A stretch of 64,000 bases of DNA from Beijerinckiaceae bacterium (GCA_947456505.1 CANGTC010000001.1:62001-126000); one strand, 5' to 3'; positions 1 through 9,323 are shown, numbered from the stretch's first letter. Notes: generated by a model not told the origin, from the letters alone. Made by a program: numbers and translations.

Positions 1-576
1 CAGCAGGGGCACATCCCGCAACCCGTCTATGGTCGTGATCTTCTTCGAAGCCTTCACCCACTGACCGCCACAGATGGGCTGCACGAAACTCTCGAACAAG
101 AGCCTGGCTTCAGTCCCCGGCCAGGCGCCAGAGCCAAGCTGGATGGAGACATCCACATCCGCCCGGCTGAAGTCAGCAGGGGCGAAGCCGGTCTCGATGC
201 TCAGGTGAATGGAGGGGTGAAGGGCGCGGAATTGCGGCAGGCGAGGGATCAGAAACCGCATGCCGAAGGTGGACAGCACACGAATCCGAAGAGGCGTCGA
301 GACCCGGGATTCCTGGATCGCCTGGGTGGCGGAGGTGATCAGGTCGAAGGCGGGCGCCACTTCATTGAAATAGGCCTTGCCGGGGTCAGTAAGGACGTTG
401 GAATGGACGCCTCTGTGGAACAACCGCGCGTCAAGAAAAGCTTCCAAAACAGCTATTTGCCGACTTACAGCCGAAGGCGTGACCCCCAAGGCCTCCGCTG
501 CGGCGGTGAAGTTGCCAACCTTGGCCGCAGTAACGAATACATGAAGCGGATTGAGAGGTGGAACGCTTCGGCTCAC
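1..576 (-). CDS. LysR-family transcriptional regulator (C-terminus beyond window)
   Basis: The minus strand reads through from a GTG start at 576 to the window edge, giving 192 codons of a usual ~300. The first ~60 residues are a LysR winged helix-turn-helix (LHVFVTAAKVGNFTAAAEAL, then TPSAVSRQIAVLE and LFHRG). The start of the effector-binding domain follows. GTG is chosen because an in-frame TAA lies just upstream and the helix-turn-helix begins at the usual distance. It is divergent from the gene at 695, the normal arrangement for a LysR protein and its target, so the hydrolase/Bug genes to the right are its likely regulon (inference). The ligand is unknown. Confidence 0.9.
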   Translation of the reverse strand, partial: MSRSVPPLNPLHVFVTAAKVGNFTAAAEALGVTPSAVSRQIAVLEAFLDARLFHRGVHSNVLTDPGKAYFNEVAPAFDLITSATQAIQESRVSTPLRIRVLSTFGMRFLIPRLPQFRALHPSIHLSIETGFAPADFSRADVDVSIQLGSGAWPGTEARLLFESFVQPICGGQWVKASKKITTIDGLRDVPLL

Positions 577-593
577 AGAAACGCCCCCATTGA

Positions 594-621
594 GTTATTG
601 TCATACCCAGCTAACCATAAC
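594..621. promoter_or_regulatory. Candidate LysR operator in divergent intergenic region
   Basis: The gap between the LysR start and the gene at 695 holds a GTTAT / ATAAC inverted repeat with 18 bases between the arms (594-598 and 617-621). LysR proteins usually bind such interrupted dyads upstream of their own gene. The arms are short, so this is only a candidate. Confidence 0.3.
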
Positions 622-694
622 GAAGTTGCGAGTCAAGTTCCAAACCCCGATCCTTCCCGAAGGGTGAAAACGCGCGCTTGGGAGGCGCTCAGAG

Positions 695-1081
695 GTGGAC
701 GACCTTCTCGCACGCGCGCAAATGCTGCCGCAACTTCTTGGCGCATCACCCTATCTCCAACACCGTGGCCGCTTCGCCAATGGCGCCTTTCTCATGGAGA
801 TCGGCGACGTTCCTTTCCATGCGGAACTGCGCGATGGATCTTTCGTGCATTACGCGCGCGGCCCGGCCTTGATGCGGCCCTGGCGCTTCGCTCTTCGGGG
901 AGATGCTGAGGCCTGGGAGCGCTTCTGGCTCCCCTGCCCGCCGCCGGACTTCCACGACATTCTCGCGCTGACGAAGTTCAAGCGTTTCCAACTGGAAGGC
1001 GACCTCCATCCGTTCTTGAGCAACCTGCTCTTCTTCAAGGATCTCTTCGCCTTGCCCCGCACCCTTGGGGGCGCTCCATGA
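695..1081 (+). CDS. Small SCP2-like hypothetical protein
   Basis: 128 residues from a GTG start, with GGGAGG about nine bases upstream. It overlaps the next gene by four bases (ATGA), so the two are translationally coupled. The protein has no signal peptide. The order of a small beta-rich N-terminus, an acidic/aromatic middle and a C-terminal KRFQLEGDLHPFLSNL segment resembles the SCP2 sterol-carrier fold, in which a similar 'lysine-glycine-D' segment precedes the last helix. That likeness is weak and comes from pattern only. A role in holding a hydrophobic substrate for the adjacent hydrolase is a guess. Confidence 0.6.
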   Translation: MDDLLARAQMLPQLLGASPYLQHRGRFANGAFLMEIGDVPFHAELRDGSFVHYARGPALMRPWRFALRGDAEAWERFWLPCPPPDFHDILALTKFKRFQLEGDLHPFLSNLLFFKDLFALPRTLGGAP

Positions 1082-1926
1082 CTGCGGCGCTCGAGCCCAT
1101 CATCGGCCGTTATCTCAGCCTCGAGGTCGGCGGAACGACGCATCGGATCTATTTTGAGGAGGCGGGCGCCGGAATCCCGCTTCTGTGCCTGCATACGGGC
1201 GGCGCGGACACGCGCCAGTACCGGCATCTGATGCTGGACGAGGCGATCACCGCCCGTTTCCGCGTCATCGCCTTCGACATGCCCTTCCACGGCAAATCAA
1301 CGCCCCCCGATGGCTGGGAGCTGGAGGAATACAAGCTCACGCTGGAAAGCTACACGCAGACCATCCTGGCCTTTTCACAGGCGCTGGGCCTTGATCGCCC
1401 GGTCTTGCTCGGCTGCTCCATTGGCGGACGCATCGTGCTGCATCTGGCGATTTCTCACCCGCAGGCCTTTCGCGCCATGGTCGGAATCGCCTGCGCCGTC
1501 TCAACGACGCCCTGGTATGACACCCAATGGCTGCATCGCCCGGATGTGAATGGCGGCGAAATCTGTGCGGGCATCGTGTCAGGCCTCATGTCGCCTGCAA
1601 GCCCCTCACCGCGTCGGCAGGAGACACTTTGGTCCTATATGCAGAGCGGGCCCGGGGTCTTCAAAGGCGATCTATTCTTCTATCGCCAGAGCCAGGGCCT
1701 GAGCGAAGGCGTCGCCAGCATCGACACGCAAGCCTGTCCTCTCTATCTCATGTCGGGGAACTATGACTTCTCCTGCACCCGCGAGGATATGACACGCACA
1801 GCGGACATGGTCGCCGGAGCCCGTCTCGTGGCGATGGAGGGCGTTGGTCATTTCCCGATGAGTGAGAATCCCGATCTCTTCGCCAGCTACCTCCGGCCCG
1901 TGCTGGACGAGATCTTTTCCCGCTGA
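1078..1926 (+). CDS. Alpha/beta hydrolase
   Basis: 282 residues, cytoplasmic. Nucleophile elbow GCSIGG puts Ser114 in place; the LHTGG strand-turn at 38-42 is the oxyanion region; the acid is probably the Asp in the SGNYDFS segment and the base is in GVGHFP near the C-terminus. The length and lid match the ester/C-C hydrolase group of the family. It is coupled to the SCP2-like gene and followed 48 bases later by a Bug receptor, so import and hydrolysis of one compound is plausible. The substrate cannot be named. Confidence 0.88.
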   Translation: MTAALEPIIGRYLSLEVGGTTHRIYFEEAGAGIPLLCLHTGGADTRQYRHLMLDEAITARFRVIAFDMPFHGKSTPPDGWELEEYKLTLESYTQTILAFSQALGLDRPVLLGCSIGGRIVLHLAISHPQAFRAMVGIACAVSTTPWYDTQWLHRPDVNGGEICAGIVSGLMSPASPSPRRQETLWSYMQSGPGVFKGDLFFYRQSQGLSEGVASIDTQACPLYLMSGNYDFSCTREDMTRTADMVAGARLVAMEGVGHFPMSENPDLFASYLRPVLDEIFSR

Positions 1927-1974
1927 GTACAATGACCCCGGGCGTCACAAACAGGCTGCATAGGAGAGGAAACC

Positions 1975-3030
1975 ATGACGCTGCTTGAAAAGGCCCGTTT
2001 GTGCGGCGCCCTGACGCTGGGCCTTCTGGCCGCCGGAAGCTGCCTCAGCCCGGCATATGCGCAATCATCCGTCGAGGCCTTTTACAAGGGCAAGATACTG
2101 GATCTTTACATAGGTTTCACCTCGGGTGGGACCTACGACACCTATTCGCGTCTGGTCGCCCAGTTCATGGGAGATCATATCCCCGGCAAACCGAAAATCG
2201 TGCCAAAGCAAATGGTGGGCGCAGGCTCGCGCGCCGCAGCCACCCATATTTTCAATATAGCGCCGAAGGATGGAACACAGCTCGCCACCGCCGATCAGGC
2301 GCTGGCCATGCAGCAGGTGCTGAACGACCCCGGCATTCAGTTCGACGCCAACAAATTCATCTGGATCGGCAACCCGATCGCCGACAATAACACCATGGCG
2401 GCATGGACAGAGTCTGGCGTGACCAGCATCGACGAGGCAAAGAAGCGCGAGTTCGTGGTGGGCGCCAATGGCATCACCGCCTCCGCCCAATATCCGCAAG
2501 CCATGAATGTGCTGCTTGGGACCAAGTTCAAGATCATCACCGGCTATCCCGGTGGCACGGACATCAATCTGGCCATGCAGCGCGGCGAAGTGGCGATCCG
2601 GGGCCAGAATTCCTGGTCCTCCTGGAAGTCCCAGCACATGGACTGGATCAAGGCGAAGCAGATCACCATTCTGGTGCAGATCGGCCTGACCAAGGACAAG
2701 GAATTGCCGGAGGTTCCCTTGCTGATGGACCTCGCCACCGCGCCCGATGATCGCGCCGCGCTGAAGCTGCTCTCGGCGCCCACGGCGATTGGACGGCCGA
2801 TTTTCACGACCCCGGGCGTTCCGCAGGAGCGCGTGGAGGCGCTGCGCGCGGCTTTCAACGCGACGATGCAGGATCCCGCCTTTCTGGCGACGGCGGCCAA
2901 GGCCAATATGGATCTGAACCCGGTGAGCGGCGACGAGTTGCAGCGCATCGTCGCCGATCTCTTCGCCACCCCGCCCTCGGCGGTGCAGCGGCTCAAAGAA
3001 ATTCTCGCGCCGCTGGAAGCGGGCCGATAA
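1975..3030 (+). CDS. Bug/TctC-type periplasmic solute receptor (long, divergent type)
   Basis: 351 residues, with a Sec signal peptide ending near AYAQ (residues 27-30). The mature protein opens with FYKGKILDLYIGFTSGGTYD, the characteristic Bug/TctC first strand and glycine-rich loop, followed by IPGKPKIVPKQMVGAGS. Family members bind carboxylates in the periplasm and normally serve the tripartite tricarboxylate transporters, whose TctA/TctB genes are not seen here. A purine-rich GGAGAGGAAACC lies before the ATG. It is co-directional with the hydrolase and converges on the UbiD gene at 3048. Confidence 0.88.
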   Translation: MTLLEKARLCGALTLGLLAAGSCLSPAYAQSSVEAFYKGKILDLYIGFTSGGTYDTYSRLVAQFMGDHIPGKPKIVPKQMVGAGSRAAATHIFNIAPKDGTQLATADQALAMQQVLNDPGIQFDANKFIWIGNPIADNNTMAAWTESGVTSIDEAKKREFVVGANGITASAQYPQAMNVLLGTKFKIITGYPGGTDINLAMQRGEVAIRGQNSWSSWKSQHMDWIKAKQITILVQIGLTKDKELPEVPLLMDLATAPDDRAALKLLSAPTAIGRPIFTTPGVPQERVEALRAAFNATMQDPAFLATAAKANMDLNPVSGDELQRIVADLFATPPSAVQRLKEILAPLEAGR

Positions 3031-3047
3031 AACGGCCGGCCGCCCTG

Positions 3048-4703
3048 TCAGCTTTCCACTGACCGCACGGAAGTCTCCGGCGTCAGCCCGCCGCGACGCC
3101 GCGCCAGGGTTTGCGCGCCGTTCTTCTCCCATTCGCCCGCCGTGGCGTTCTGCGCGAACTCTTCCCAGACATCGTTCCAGTCGCCCAGCGCATAGCCATG
3201 CCAGGGCGCCTGCAGGGTGATCGGAGGAAGCTTCAGCTTGTTCCAAAGCTCCTGCGCGCGTTCCATATAGGGCTTGGCGGGCAAGGCGATGGGGGGCATG
3301 ACATGCTTCAGCGTCGCGTCGATCAGCAGGGTTGAATTGGCCGTGCGCGGATCCGCCTTGCCACCGCCCTTGCGGTCGGAGCTCGGCCCATGGCCGGGAG
3401 AACGGAAGGGCACGACGAGCACATCCTCGATCGGGTTCGACCGATAGGCCATCGACCAGAAGACCGCATTGGCGTTGTTGGGATCGATGTCTTCGCTCAC
3501 AGCAATGACGATCTTGCCGCAATCGGCGATGCGCGAGGAGGCCGCCTGCAACCCGCGCCAGACCTCCGTTCTGGGCGCGCTGGCGGAAAATTGCAGGAAG
3601 ATGAGCGGGCGCAGATTGCTCAGCACCTCATGCATCACCACGCGCTTGATGCCCTTGACCGCGATCTGATCGCGCAGATGGCCCAGAAACAGGGGCTCCA
3701 GCGCCACCTTTCGCATCACGCTCGACTCGCTCGGGGTCACCTGGCTGATGATGGAGGCGAAGACGGGGTTACGCCGATGGGTGATCGCGGTCACCTCCAT
3801 CGACATGTTGAAATCTTCCAGCGCCACATAGCCGGTGCTCTCACCAAAGGGGCCTTCGGGCTCAAGCAATTCCGTGCTGATGAAGCCTTCGATCACGATC
3901 TCGGAGTTGGCGGGCACGAGCAGATCGACCGTCTTGGCCTGCACCATTTCTATGGGTTGCCCCGCGAGCGCGCCAGCGACCGTCGCTTCATCGAAATCCA
4001 CCGGCAGGCGCTGGGGGCCGGTATAACAACACACAGGCGCTGCGCCGACCACGATGGCGACCGGCATGGGCTTGCCCATGGCCTGATATTTGAGCCAATT
4101 CTGATAGCCGCCGGAGCCGCCGATGCGCGAGGCCATGCGCACGCCCAGGCGATTGGCGCTCTTCAACGCCGCCCGGTTCGTGGACATATTGGCCACGCCA
4201 TTCTCGGGATTTTTCGTGACGCAAAGCGTAGCCGTCAGGGTCGGCGCGGCGTCAAAGCCCGGGGTTGAGACAGGCACGGGCAACAGCGCGAGGCCGCCGC
4301 CGGGTTTCGTCAGATCGGCGCCGGTGATGACGACCTCCTGGCAGACGCCCTTTTCCACCACAACAGGGGGAATGGGCTTGGCGATGGCGTCAATCCAGGC
4401 CTGACTGATCTCCGAGGTCGGGCGGCCCATGCCCATGGCGTAGATGTCTGGCGAGGCGGCCAGCGCACCCACGACGACAGGCATGTCATATTTCCGGCCG
4501 GCTGAATCATGAACATTCGTGAACAGAAACGCGCGCCTTTGATCCTCATGCAGTCCGCCCACGAACTGGCAGCGCACGAGGGGGTGAAGCTCCGTGTCCT
4601 TGTTGATGGGCTCATCGACCCGCACGAGCAGACCACGCTTCTCCAGTTCGGCGAGATGGCTCTGCAAATCGAGGCTTACGGTCAGTTTGTTGGCGTCGGA
4701 CAT
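3048..4703 (-). CDS. UbiD-family prenylated-FMN decarboxylase (copy 1)
   Basis: 551 residues, full UbiD length. Recognisable parts are the N-terminal domain (VRVDEPINKDTELHPLVR), the central FMN-binding barrel, and EPEGPFGES, which carries the two acidic residues of the catalytic E-R-E set, followed by TAITHRRNPVFASI and the C-terminal dimer domain. UbiD enzymes reversibly decarboxylate aromatic, heteroaromatic or unsaturated acids using prenylated FMN made by UbiX, which is not in this window. By eye it is most of the way identical to the copy at 26854, apart from an insert rich in Lys/Gly/Asp near residue 455. It lies last in a minus-strand set after the split TPP decarboxylase. Confidence 0.92.
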   Translation of the reverse strand: MSDANKLTVSLDLQSHLAELEKRGLLVRVDEPINKDTELHPLVRCQFVGGLHEDQRRAFLFTNVHDSAGRKYDMPVVVGALAASPDIYAMGMGRPTSEISQAWIDAIAKPIPPVVVEKGVCQEVVITGADLTKPGGGLALLPVPVSTPGFDAAPTLTATLCVTKNPENGVANMSTNRAALKSANRLGVRMASRIGGSGGYQNWLKYQAMGKPMPVAIVVGAAPVCCYTGPQRLPVDFDEATVAGALAGQPIEMVQAKTVDLLVPANSEIVIEGFISTELLEPEGPFGESTGYVALEDFNMSMEVTAITHRRNPVFASIISQVTPSESSVMRKVALEPLFLGHLRDQIAVKGIKRVVMHEVLSNLRPLIFLQFSASAPRTEVWRGLQAASSRIADCGKIVIAVSEDIDPNNANAVFWSMAYRSNPIEDVLVVPFRSPGHGPSSDRKGGGKADPRTANSTLLIDATLKHVMPPIALPAKPYMERAQELWNKLKLPPITLQAPWHGYALGDWNDVWEEFAQNATAGEWEKNGAQTLARRRGGLTPETSVRSVES

Positions 4704-4738
4704 GTCGGGAAAATCCTCATTATCTCGAAAGGCGCGGC

Positions 4739-5329
4739 TCAGCGGGACGCGGCCATGCGCGCCCTGTCTTCAGCAAGGCCCGCCGCGAAGCGCTTGCGCG
4801 CAGCCTCGCCATGGACCAACGCATAATCGATCTCCGGCTTGATGCTGGGCTGCACGAAGAGCGTGGCGAAGCGCGGACCCGGCGCTTCCATGAAAGCGGG
4901 CAGTTCCTGCGCCATGGTCGCGACGTCCCGAAACTCGGTCACGGTCTTGTAGCCTGCCGACCGCGCGAAACCGGCGAAGGAGATCGTATCTCGGCCGGGA
5001 ATGGGATGCTCGCCATTGGCCTCGTAACAGCCATTATAGCCGACGAAGTGGGTGAGATTTTCCGGCGCCACATTAGCGATGGTGATCAGCGTGCCCAGAT
5101 TCATCAGCAGGCTACCATCGCCATCGAGCACAATGATGCGTTTGTCAGGCAGGCCGATGGCGAAGCCAAGCGCATTGGTGGCCGCCTGGCCCATGGCGCC
5201 AACCGCCAGAAAATTGAGGGGATGGGGTGAAATCTCCAGCCACTCGAAGGCCGAGGAATAAACCGCCACCACCAGCGCGTCGCCGCGCAATTTGGCGATT
5301 TCTGCGAGAGCTTGCGCACGAACCATCAT
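4739..5329 (-). CDS. TPP-dependent decarboxylase, TPP-binding subunit (sulfopyruvate/phosphonopyruvate decarboxylase beta-like)
   Basis: 196 residues, a stand-alone TPP-binding (PP) domain. The cofactor motif begins at GDGS (70-73), with Asp71 as metal ligand, and ends at Asn99. The first Asn of the usual NN pair is Tyr here (GYNG), a tolerated change. AMGQAATNALGFAIGLP is the conserved helix before the motif. The gene overlaps the alpha subunit by four bases (ATGA), so the two proteins are made in step and should form a heteromeric enzyme like sulfopyruvate decarboxylase ComDE. The true 2-oxo acid substrate is unknown. Confidence 0.85.
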   Translation of the reverse strand: MMVRAQALAEIAKLRGDALVVAVYSSAFEWLEISPHPLNFLAVGAMGQAATNALGFAIGLPDKRIIVLDGDGSLLMNLGTLITIANVAPENLTHFVGYNGCYEANGEHPIPGRDTISFAGFARSAGYKTVTEFRDVATMAQELPAFMEAPGPRFATLFVQPSIKPEIDYALVHGEAARKRFAAGLAEDRARMAASR

Positions 5330-5850
5330 TGACGCACCCGTGTGCCGAAGAGAATAACGACTGGCCGCGAGACTTCGTAAGCTCGATTGATGGCCGCTGT
5401 GATCTTGGGAATATCCGCGTCCGTCTCGATGACGAGATGGTCGACTTCCATAGCGCGCAATACCGGTTCCACCACGCGGACGGAATACTTCTTCGATTGT
5501 TCCGTAGGCACACCGGGCTCCTTGCCCAACAAGCCCACCAGCATGCAGACGGGATGCTTGTATTCGACGGCTATGCCGCGCACGGCGTTAAGCGAGTCGA
5601 AAAGTCCGGTTTGCTGCATGGACATGATGGCGCGGTGATCGCAATAGGACAGAGCCGAACAGATCGAAATGCCCTCGTCCTCCTTGCACACCCGGACCAG
5701 TCGCAAGTCCTCATCGCGCGATAGCGGCCATAACAGGCCAGCGCTCGTGGTGATGTCGGGCAAAGCGACGACCGTTCGCACCTGCGCCTGCTTGATAGCG
5801 GCGATGATGCTGCTTCCGCTGAGTTGAGACGCAGCCATAACTTGTTCCAC
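5326..5850 (-). CDS. TPP-dependent decarboxylase, PYR subunit (sulfopyruvate decarboxylase alpha-like)
   Basis: 174 residues, a stand-alone pyrimidine (PYR) domain. CKEDEG (about residues 50-55) holds the glutamate that activates the TPP aminopyrimidine ring, and MQQTGLFDSLNAVRGIAVEY is typical of the family. The GTG start is chosen because AAGGAG lies six bases before it; an in-frame ATG four codons later is the alternative. It is preceded by a Bug gene at 33 bases and overlaps the beta subunit. Together with the UbiD gene downstream, the operon would supply two chemically different decarboxylases (inference). Confidence 0.85.
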   Translation of the reverse strand: MEQVMAASQLSGSSIIAAIKQAQVRTVVALPDITTSAGLLWPLSRDEDLRLVRVCKEDEGISICSALSYCDHRAIMSMQQTGLFDSLNAVRGIAVEYKHPVCMLVGLLGKEPGVPTEQSKKYSVRVVEPVLRAMEVDHLVIETDADIPKITAAINRAYEVSRPVVILFGTRVRQ

Positions 5851-5883
5851 TCATAGCTCCTTACCGATATGGGCGAACCCTGC

Positions 5884-6855
5884 TTACAGGCCCGCTTTTT
5901 TTGCCAATTCGCGCCACTTCTCGAAATCCGCACGCATATAGGCTGTGAAGTCCTCGGACGATCTGGTCTCCACCACAATCGCCTGGTTAAAAAGGGTCGC
6001 GCGAATTTCGGGTTCAACTAGAATTTCATTGACCGCACTGTTCAGCCTGTTGACGATCTGCGCCGGAACATTCGCAGGCGCGATCAACCCAAGCCACAAG
6101 GAAGCTTCATACCCGGGCAAACCAGACTCTGAAAGCGTCGGCAAATCCGGGAACTCCGGAACGCGCTTCAAGGTCGTAACCCCAAGGGCGTTCAATTTTC
6201 CTTCACGAATATACTGGTGCGTGGTCGTGAGAATGCCGAATTGGGAATCTATGCGCCCACCAAGCACATCCACAACCGCTTGGGTGGAACTCTTGTAAGG
6301 AACCTGAATCAGCTTGATGCCAGACATATTCGCCAGAAGTTCAGCGGCCAGTCTGGCGAGGCTTGCTTCACCCACGGAGGAATAGGTCAGCGTGTCAGGC
6401 TTTTGCTTTGCGAGCGCGATAAATTCCCCGACTGATTTAACAGGCACGCCGGGATGGGTGACCAGAACATAGGGCGACACACCGACCATCGAGACCGCAG
6501 TAAAGTCCTTCTGGGCCTCATATCCAATTTTCGGATTGAGAATGGGCCCGGTGACAAGGGTCGTAGACGTCGCAATTCCCAGCGTGTAGCCGTCAGGCGC
6601 AGCTTTTGCGACTTCCCGGGTGCCTGTGGCGCCGCTGGCGCCATCCCGGTTGAGCACGATGACGTTTTGCTTGAACCGTTCCTGCAATTTGGCGCCAACC
6701 AGCCTCGCGACCGTGTCGGCGGCGGATCCTGGGGGTAGAGGCACGATGATTTGAATTTGCCGATTCGGCCACGGCCCCTCTTCGGCGGCGGTCGCCAAGT
6801 TCGCCATCGCCAACGCAAAGCCGGCCAGCACGGCCCTAGACCAGCGCCCCTTCAT
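5884..6855 (-). CDS. Bug/TctC periplasmic solute receptor (classical)
   Basis: 323 residues from the ATG at 6855, which has GGAG just upstream; the longer reading frame adds an unlikely 49-residue N-terminus before the signal peptide. Signal peptide ends near ATAA. PWPNRQIQIIVPLPPGSAAD is the classical Bug first strand and loop; GASGATGTREVAKAAPDGYT and PTLSESGLPGYEASLW are further family blocks. It heads the minus-strand set with the split TPP decarboxylase and UbiD, so it probably binds the acid these enzymes act on. It is divergent from the Bug gene at 7155. Confidence 0.9.
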   Translation of the reverse strand: MKGRWSRAVLAGFALAMANLATAAEEGPWPNRQIQIIVPLPPGSAADTVARLVGAKLQERFKQNVIVLNRDGASGATGTREVAKAAPDGYTLGIATSTTLVTGPILNPKIGYEAQKDFTAVSMVGVSPYVLVTHPGVPVKSVGEFIALAKQKPDTLTYSSVGEASLARLAAELLANMSGIKLIQVPYKSSTQAVVDVLGGRIDSQFGILTTTHQYIREGKLNALGVTTLKRVPEFPDLPTLSESGLPGYEASLWLGLIAPANVPAQIVNRLNSAVNEILVEPEIRATLFNQAIVVETRSSEDFTAYMRADFEKWRELAKKAGL

Positions 6856-7154
6856 AATCTCCGCCCTTTCACGTTCCTCTTCTGGGAAAGCTATGGGCGG
6901 GGACAAGTCCGGGCAATGAACAATTCTGCAGGCTGCTATGACTTTTCGGAATGATGGCTCACCGGTTGCTCCTCCACGCGCCCGGAGCGGGGATCCATTC
7001 AACTTGGCCAGGGATCAACGCGCTCGTATTCCGGCGCCTTGCCTTTAAGTGATGAATACCAAAATTGCTGAGCTAGCGTTCGCTGTGGTTCGATTGCCTG
7101 TTTCAGGTAGCGCGCCTAAGCTGTTGGAAAGAACAAAAAGCTAAGGAGGAGCTC
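6856..7154. other. Divergent intergenic region between two Bug genes
   Basis: About 300 bases without a gene. It must hold the promoters of both divergent Bug genes, but I cannot point to convincing -35/-10 boxes or a strong operator. The only clear element is the AAGGAGGAGCTC ribosome-binding stretch in front of the gene at 7155. Confidence 0.5.
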
Positions 7155-8180
7155 ATGTGGGCTGGGTTAAGGCTCGTCACATTGACCGTCATCGCCGTGG
7201 TCGGCCTTTGCGGGGCCGCTGCAAGCCAATCTGGCGTCGCGGATTTTTACCGAGGCAAGACGGTGCGCATCCTCATCGGATTCGGTCCGGGTGGCAGCTC
7301 CAGCTTTTATGGTGAGATTCTCGCCCGTTATATGGGTCGCTATTTGCCCGGCAATCCAACCATGATAACCCAGCATATGCCGGGCGCCGGCGGCCTCACC
7401 GTAGCGAACTATGTCAACTCACGCTCGCCTCGTGACGGGACGGAATTCGCCATCACAAGCCGCAACGCCGTTTTTGAGCCCCTCCTCGGGAACAAAAACG
7501 CAATGTTCGACGCCCTTAAATTGAACTGGATTGGCAACGCCAATATCGAAAACAGCGTTTGTATCAGTTGGCATACAGCGCCCGTCAAACAAGCGGGCGA
7601 TCTCTTGACCACCCAATTCATCGGGGGTGGAACGGGATCCGATTCCCTTGAGGTTTCCATTCCAAAAGTACTCAACCAGATCTTGAATACAAAAATGAAA
7701 GTAATCACCGGCTATTCATCCAGCGTGGACATCCTTCTGGCCATGGAAAAGGGCGAAGTGCAGGGATTTTGCGGCATTGGCTGGACATATATCAAGCTGC
7801 GCAAGGCGGACTGGCTGGCGACGAACAAAATCAATATTCTTTTCCAGATGGCGCTGACCAAACATCCTGATTTGCCGGATGTGCCTCTCGCGCAGGATCT
7901 GGCGATAACGCCCGACGACCGCGCTCTGATTGATTTCCTGCTTACGCCCCAGGACATGGGTCGTCCCTTTTTTGCGCCGCCGGAAGCGCCAAAAGAGCGG
8001 ATCGCGGCGCTCCGCGAGGCCTTCTCCAAAACCCTGAAGGATCCGGACTTTCTTCGCGATGCTGAAAAAGCTGGCGTTGAAATCCAGTTCACCAGCGGTG
8101 AGGAGGTCCAAAGCCTCCTTGAGCGAATTCATAAATCCCCACGCGAGCTCGTGGAGAGAGCGATGGCCGTTTTACGCTGA
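7155..8180 (+). CDS. Bug/TctC-type periplasmic solute receptor (long, divergent type)
   Basis: 341 residues with a very strong ribosome-binding site (AAGGAGG). Signal peptide ends near AAASQS. The mature protein starts ADFYRGKTVRILIGFGPGGSS, close in style to the genes at 1975, 23843, 28541 and 39306 and unlike the classical 323-residue Bug proteins. PGNPTMITQHMPGAGGLTVANY and the late block GRPFFAPPEAPKERIAALR support the family. It is monocistronic and ends 48 bases from the convergent NMT1-type gene. Confidence 0.88.
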   Translation: MWAGLRLVTLTVIAVVGLCGAAASQSGVADFYRGKTVRILIGFGPGGSSSFYGEILARYMGRYLPGNPTMITQHMPGAGGLTVANYVNSRSPRDGTEFAITSRNAVFEPLLGNKNAMFDALKLNWIGNANIENSVCISWHTAPVKQAGDLLTTQFIGGGTGSDSLEVSIPKVLNQILNTKMKVITGYSSSVDILLAMEKGEVQGFCGIGWTYIKLRKADWLATNKINILFQMALTKHPDLPDVPLAQDLAITPDDRALIDFLLTPQDMGRPFFAPPEAPKERIAALREAFSKTLKDPDFLRDAEKAGVEIQFTSGEEVQSLLERIHKSPRELVERAMAVLR

Positions 8181-8228
8181 GCTTATCGGCTGCAAAGCGA
8201 CCGGTGCAGATCCAGCCAATGACGAGAT

Positions 8229-9209
8229 TTACTTCACTACGTAGGGCATTATAGAATCGGACAAATATTCTTCCGCCTTGTGACGAGATTGCAATTCTCC
8301 CATCTCAAACAGCATATCCGCGACACCCTGCCAATGGTCGGGGCGGACGCGATAATCCCACTTGTTGAGCGGCATGGCGCTCAACAACTGTACGGACAAT
8401 CCAGTATATTCGGCCACACCCCGACGGGTTCGCGCTTCGTCAGCGTTCACATAATCAATGGCCTCGCGAATTGTTTTTGCGTAACGCGCGGCGAGATCTG
8501 CATTGGCCTTCACAAAGGCGGCCTTGGCGTACCACGCCCCAATGGGCTGCTCTGCAACCGATTCCACAAAATGCCAAGACAAAACGCGCCCCAGGCCTGA
8601 CGTCTGCAAGATCGTCGTATAGGGATCCACCGTAATGACGGCGTCGACCTGTTTGGACTTCAGCAAGTCCGGTTGGGTTGGCGAGGGAGATTCCATCAGC
8701 TGAATTTTTGAAAGATCGACGCCCGCCCGCTTTAAAACCAACTGCGCGGCTACCGTTTGCTGACCATGCAGGCCGGAAGTGGAGATTTTCTTGCCAGACA
8801 GATCGGCGAGGGTTTGCAAGGGGGAATCTTTCAATACGACAATCGATCCGGAATCGGGACCAACTGCTTTCGCAGTCTCGTTTTGCGCAACCACAACCAG
8901 ATCAAAGCCCCGTTCGTTCGCCTGCATGGCGATGCCGGGGATCAATAAACAAATATCGACTGAATTCGCCTGAACCGCTGCGACGCATTCCTGCCCGTTG
9001 CGGAAATCTGTCAGAGTCGCGTCAATCCCGTTGACGGTGAACATGCCCTTTCGCTCAGCCAACCACAAATCGACTGAGGCGGAAAACTTCAGGTTTCCGA
9101 TCCGCAGTTTCATCAGCGGCGTCTGGGCCGAGGCAGGAACAACCGCCGACAGAAAAGCCACGAAAGCGACAATTCCGATAGTCGCTGGGACAGTCACTGA
9201 TCTCGACAT
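8229..9209 (-). CDS. NMT1/SsuA-type ABC substrate-binding protein
   Basis: 326 residues from the ATG at 9209, which has GGAGG eight bases upstream; an in-frame TTG five codons earlier overlaps that site and is rejected. Signal peptide ends near PASAQ. The pattern LRIGNLKFSASVDLWLAERKGMF followed by NGIDATLTDFRNGQE is typical of nitrate/sulfonate/taurine or thiamine-precursor binding proteins. No permease or ATPase for it lies nearby. It is the last gene of the minus-strand set that begins with the Rieske oxygenase, 114 bases after the glutathione transferase. Confidence 0.82.
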   Translation of the reverse strand: MSRSVTVPATIGIVAFVAFLSAVVPASAQTPLMKLRIGNLKFSASVDLWLAERKGMFTVNGIDATLTDFRNGQECVAAVQANSVDICLLIPGIAMQANERGFDLVVVAQNETAKAVGPDSGSIVVLKDSPLQTLADLSGKKISTSGLHGQQTVAAQLVLKRAGVDLSKIQLMESPSPTQPDLLKSKQVDAVITVDPYTTILQTSGLGRVLSWHFVESVAEQPIGAWYAKAAFVKANADLAARYAKTIREAIDYVNADEARTRRGVAEYTGLSVQLLSAMPLNKWDYRVRPDHWQGVADMLFEMGELQSRHKAEEYLSDSIMPYVVK

Positions 9210-9323
9210 TTCGCTCGCCTCCAATCCTTGGGGTGATGGCCCAGGCGCGAGAGTCCCGTCCGGACCGTCAAAAAGAGGGCGTCATTGGTTTTTCAATGGC
9301 GCCAATCTCGCACGGAGACGTCG

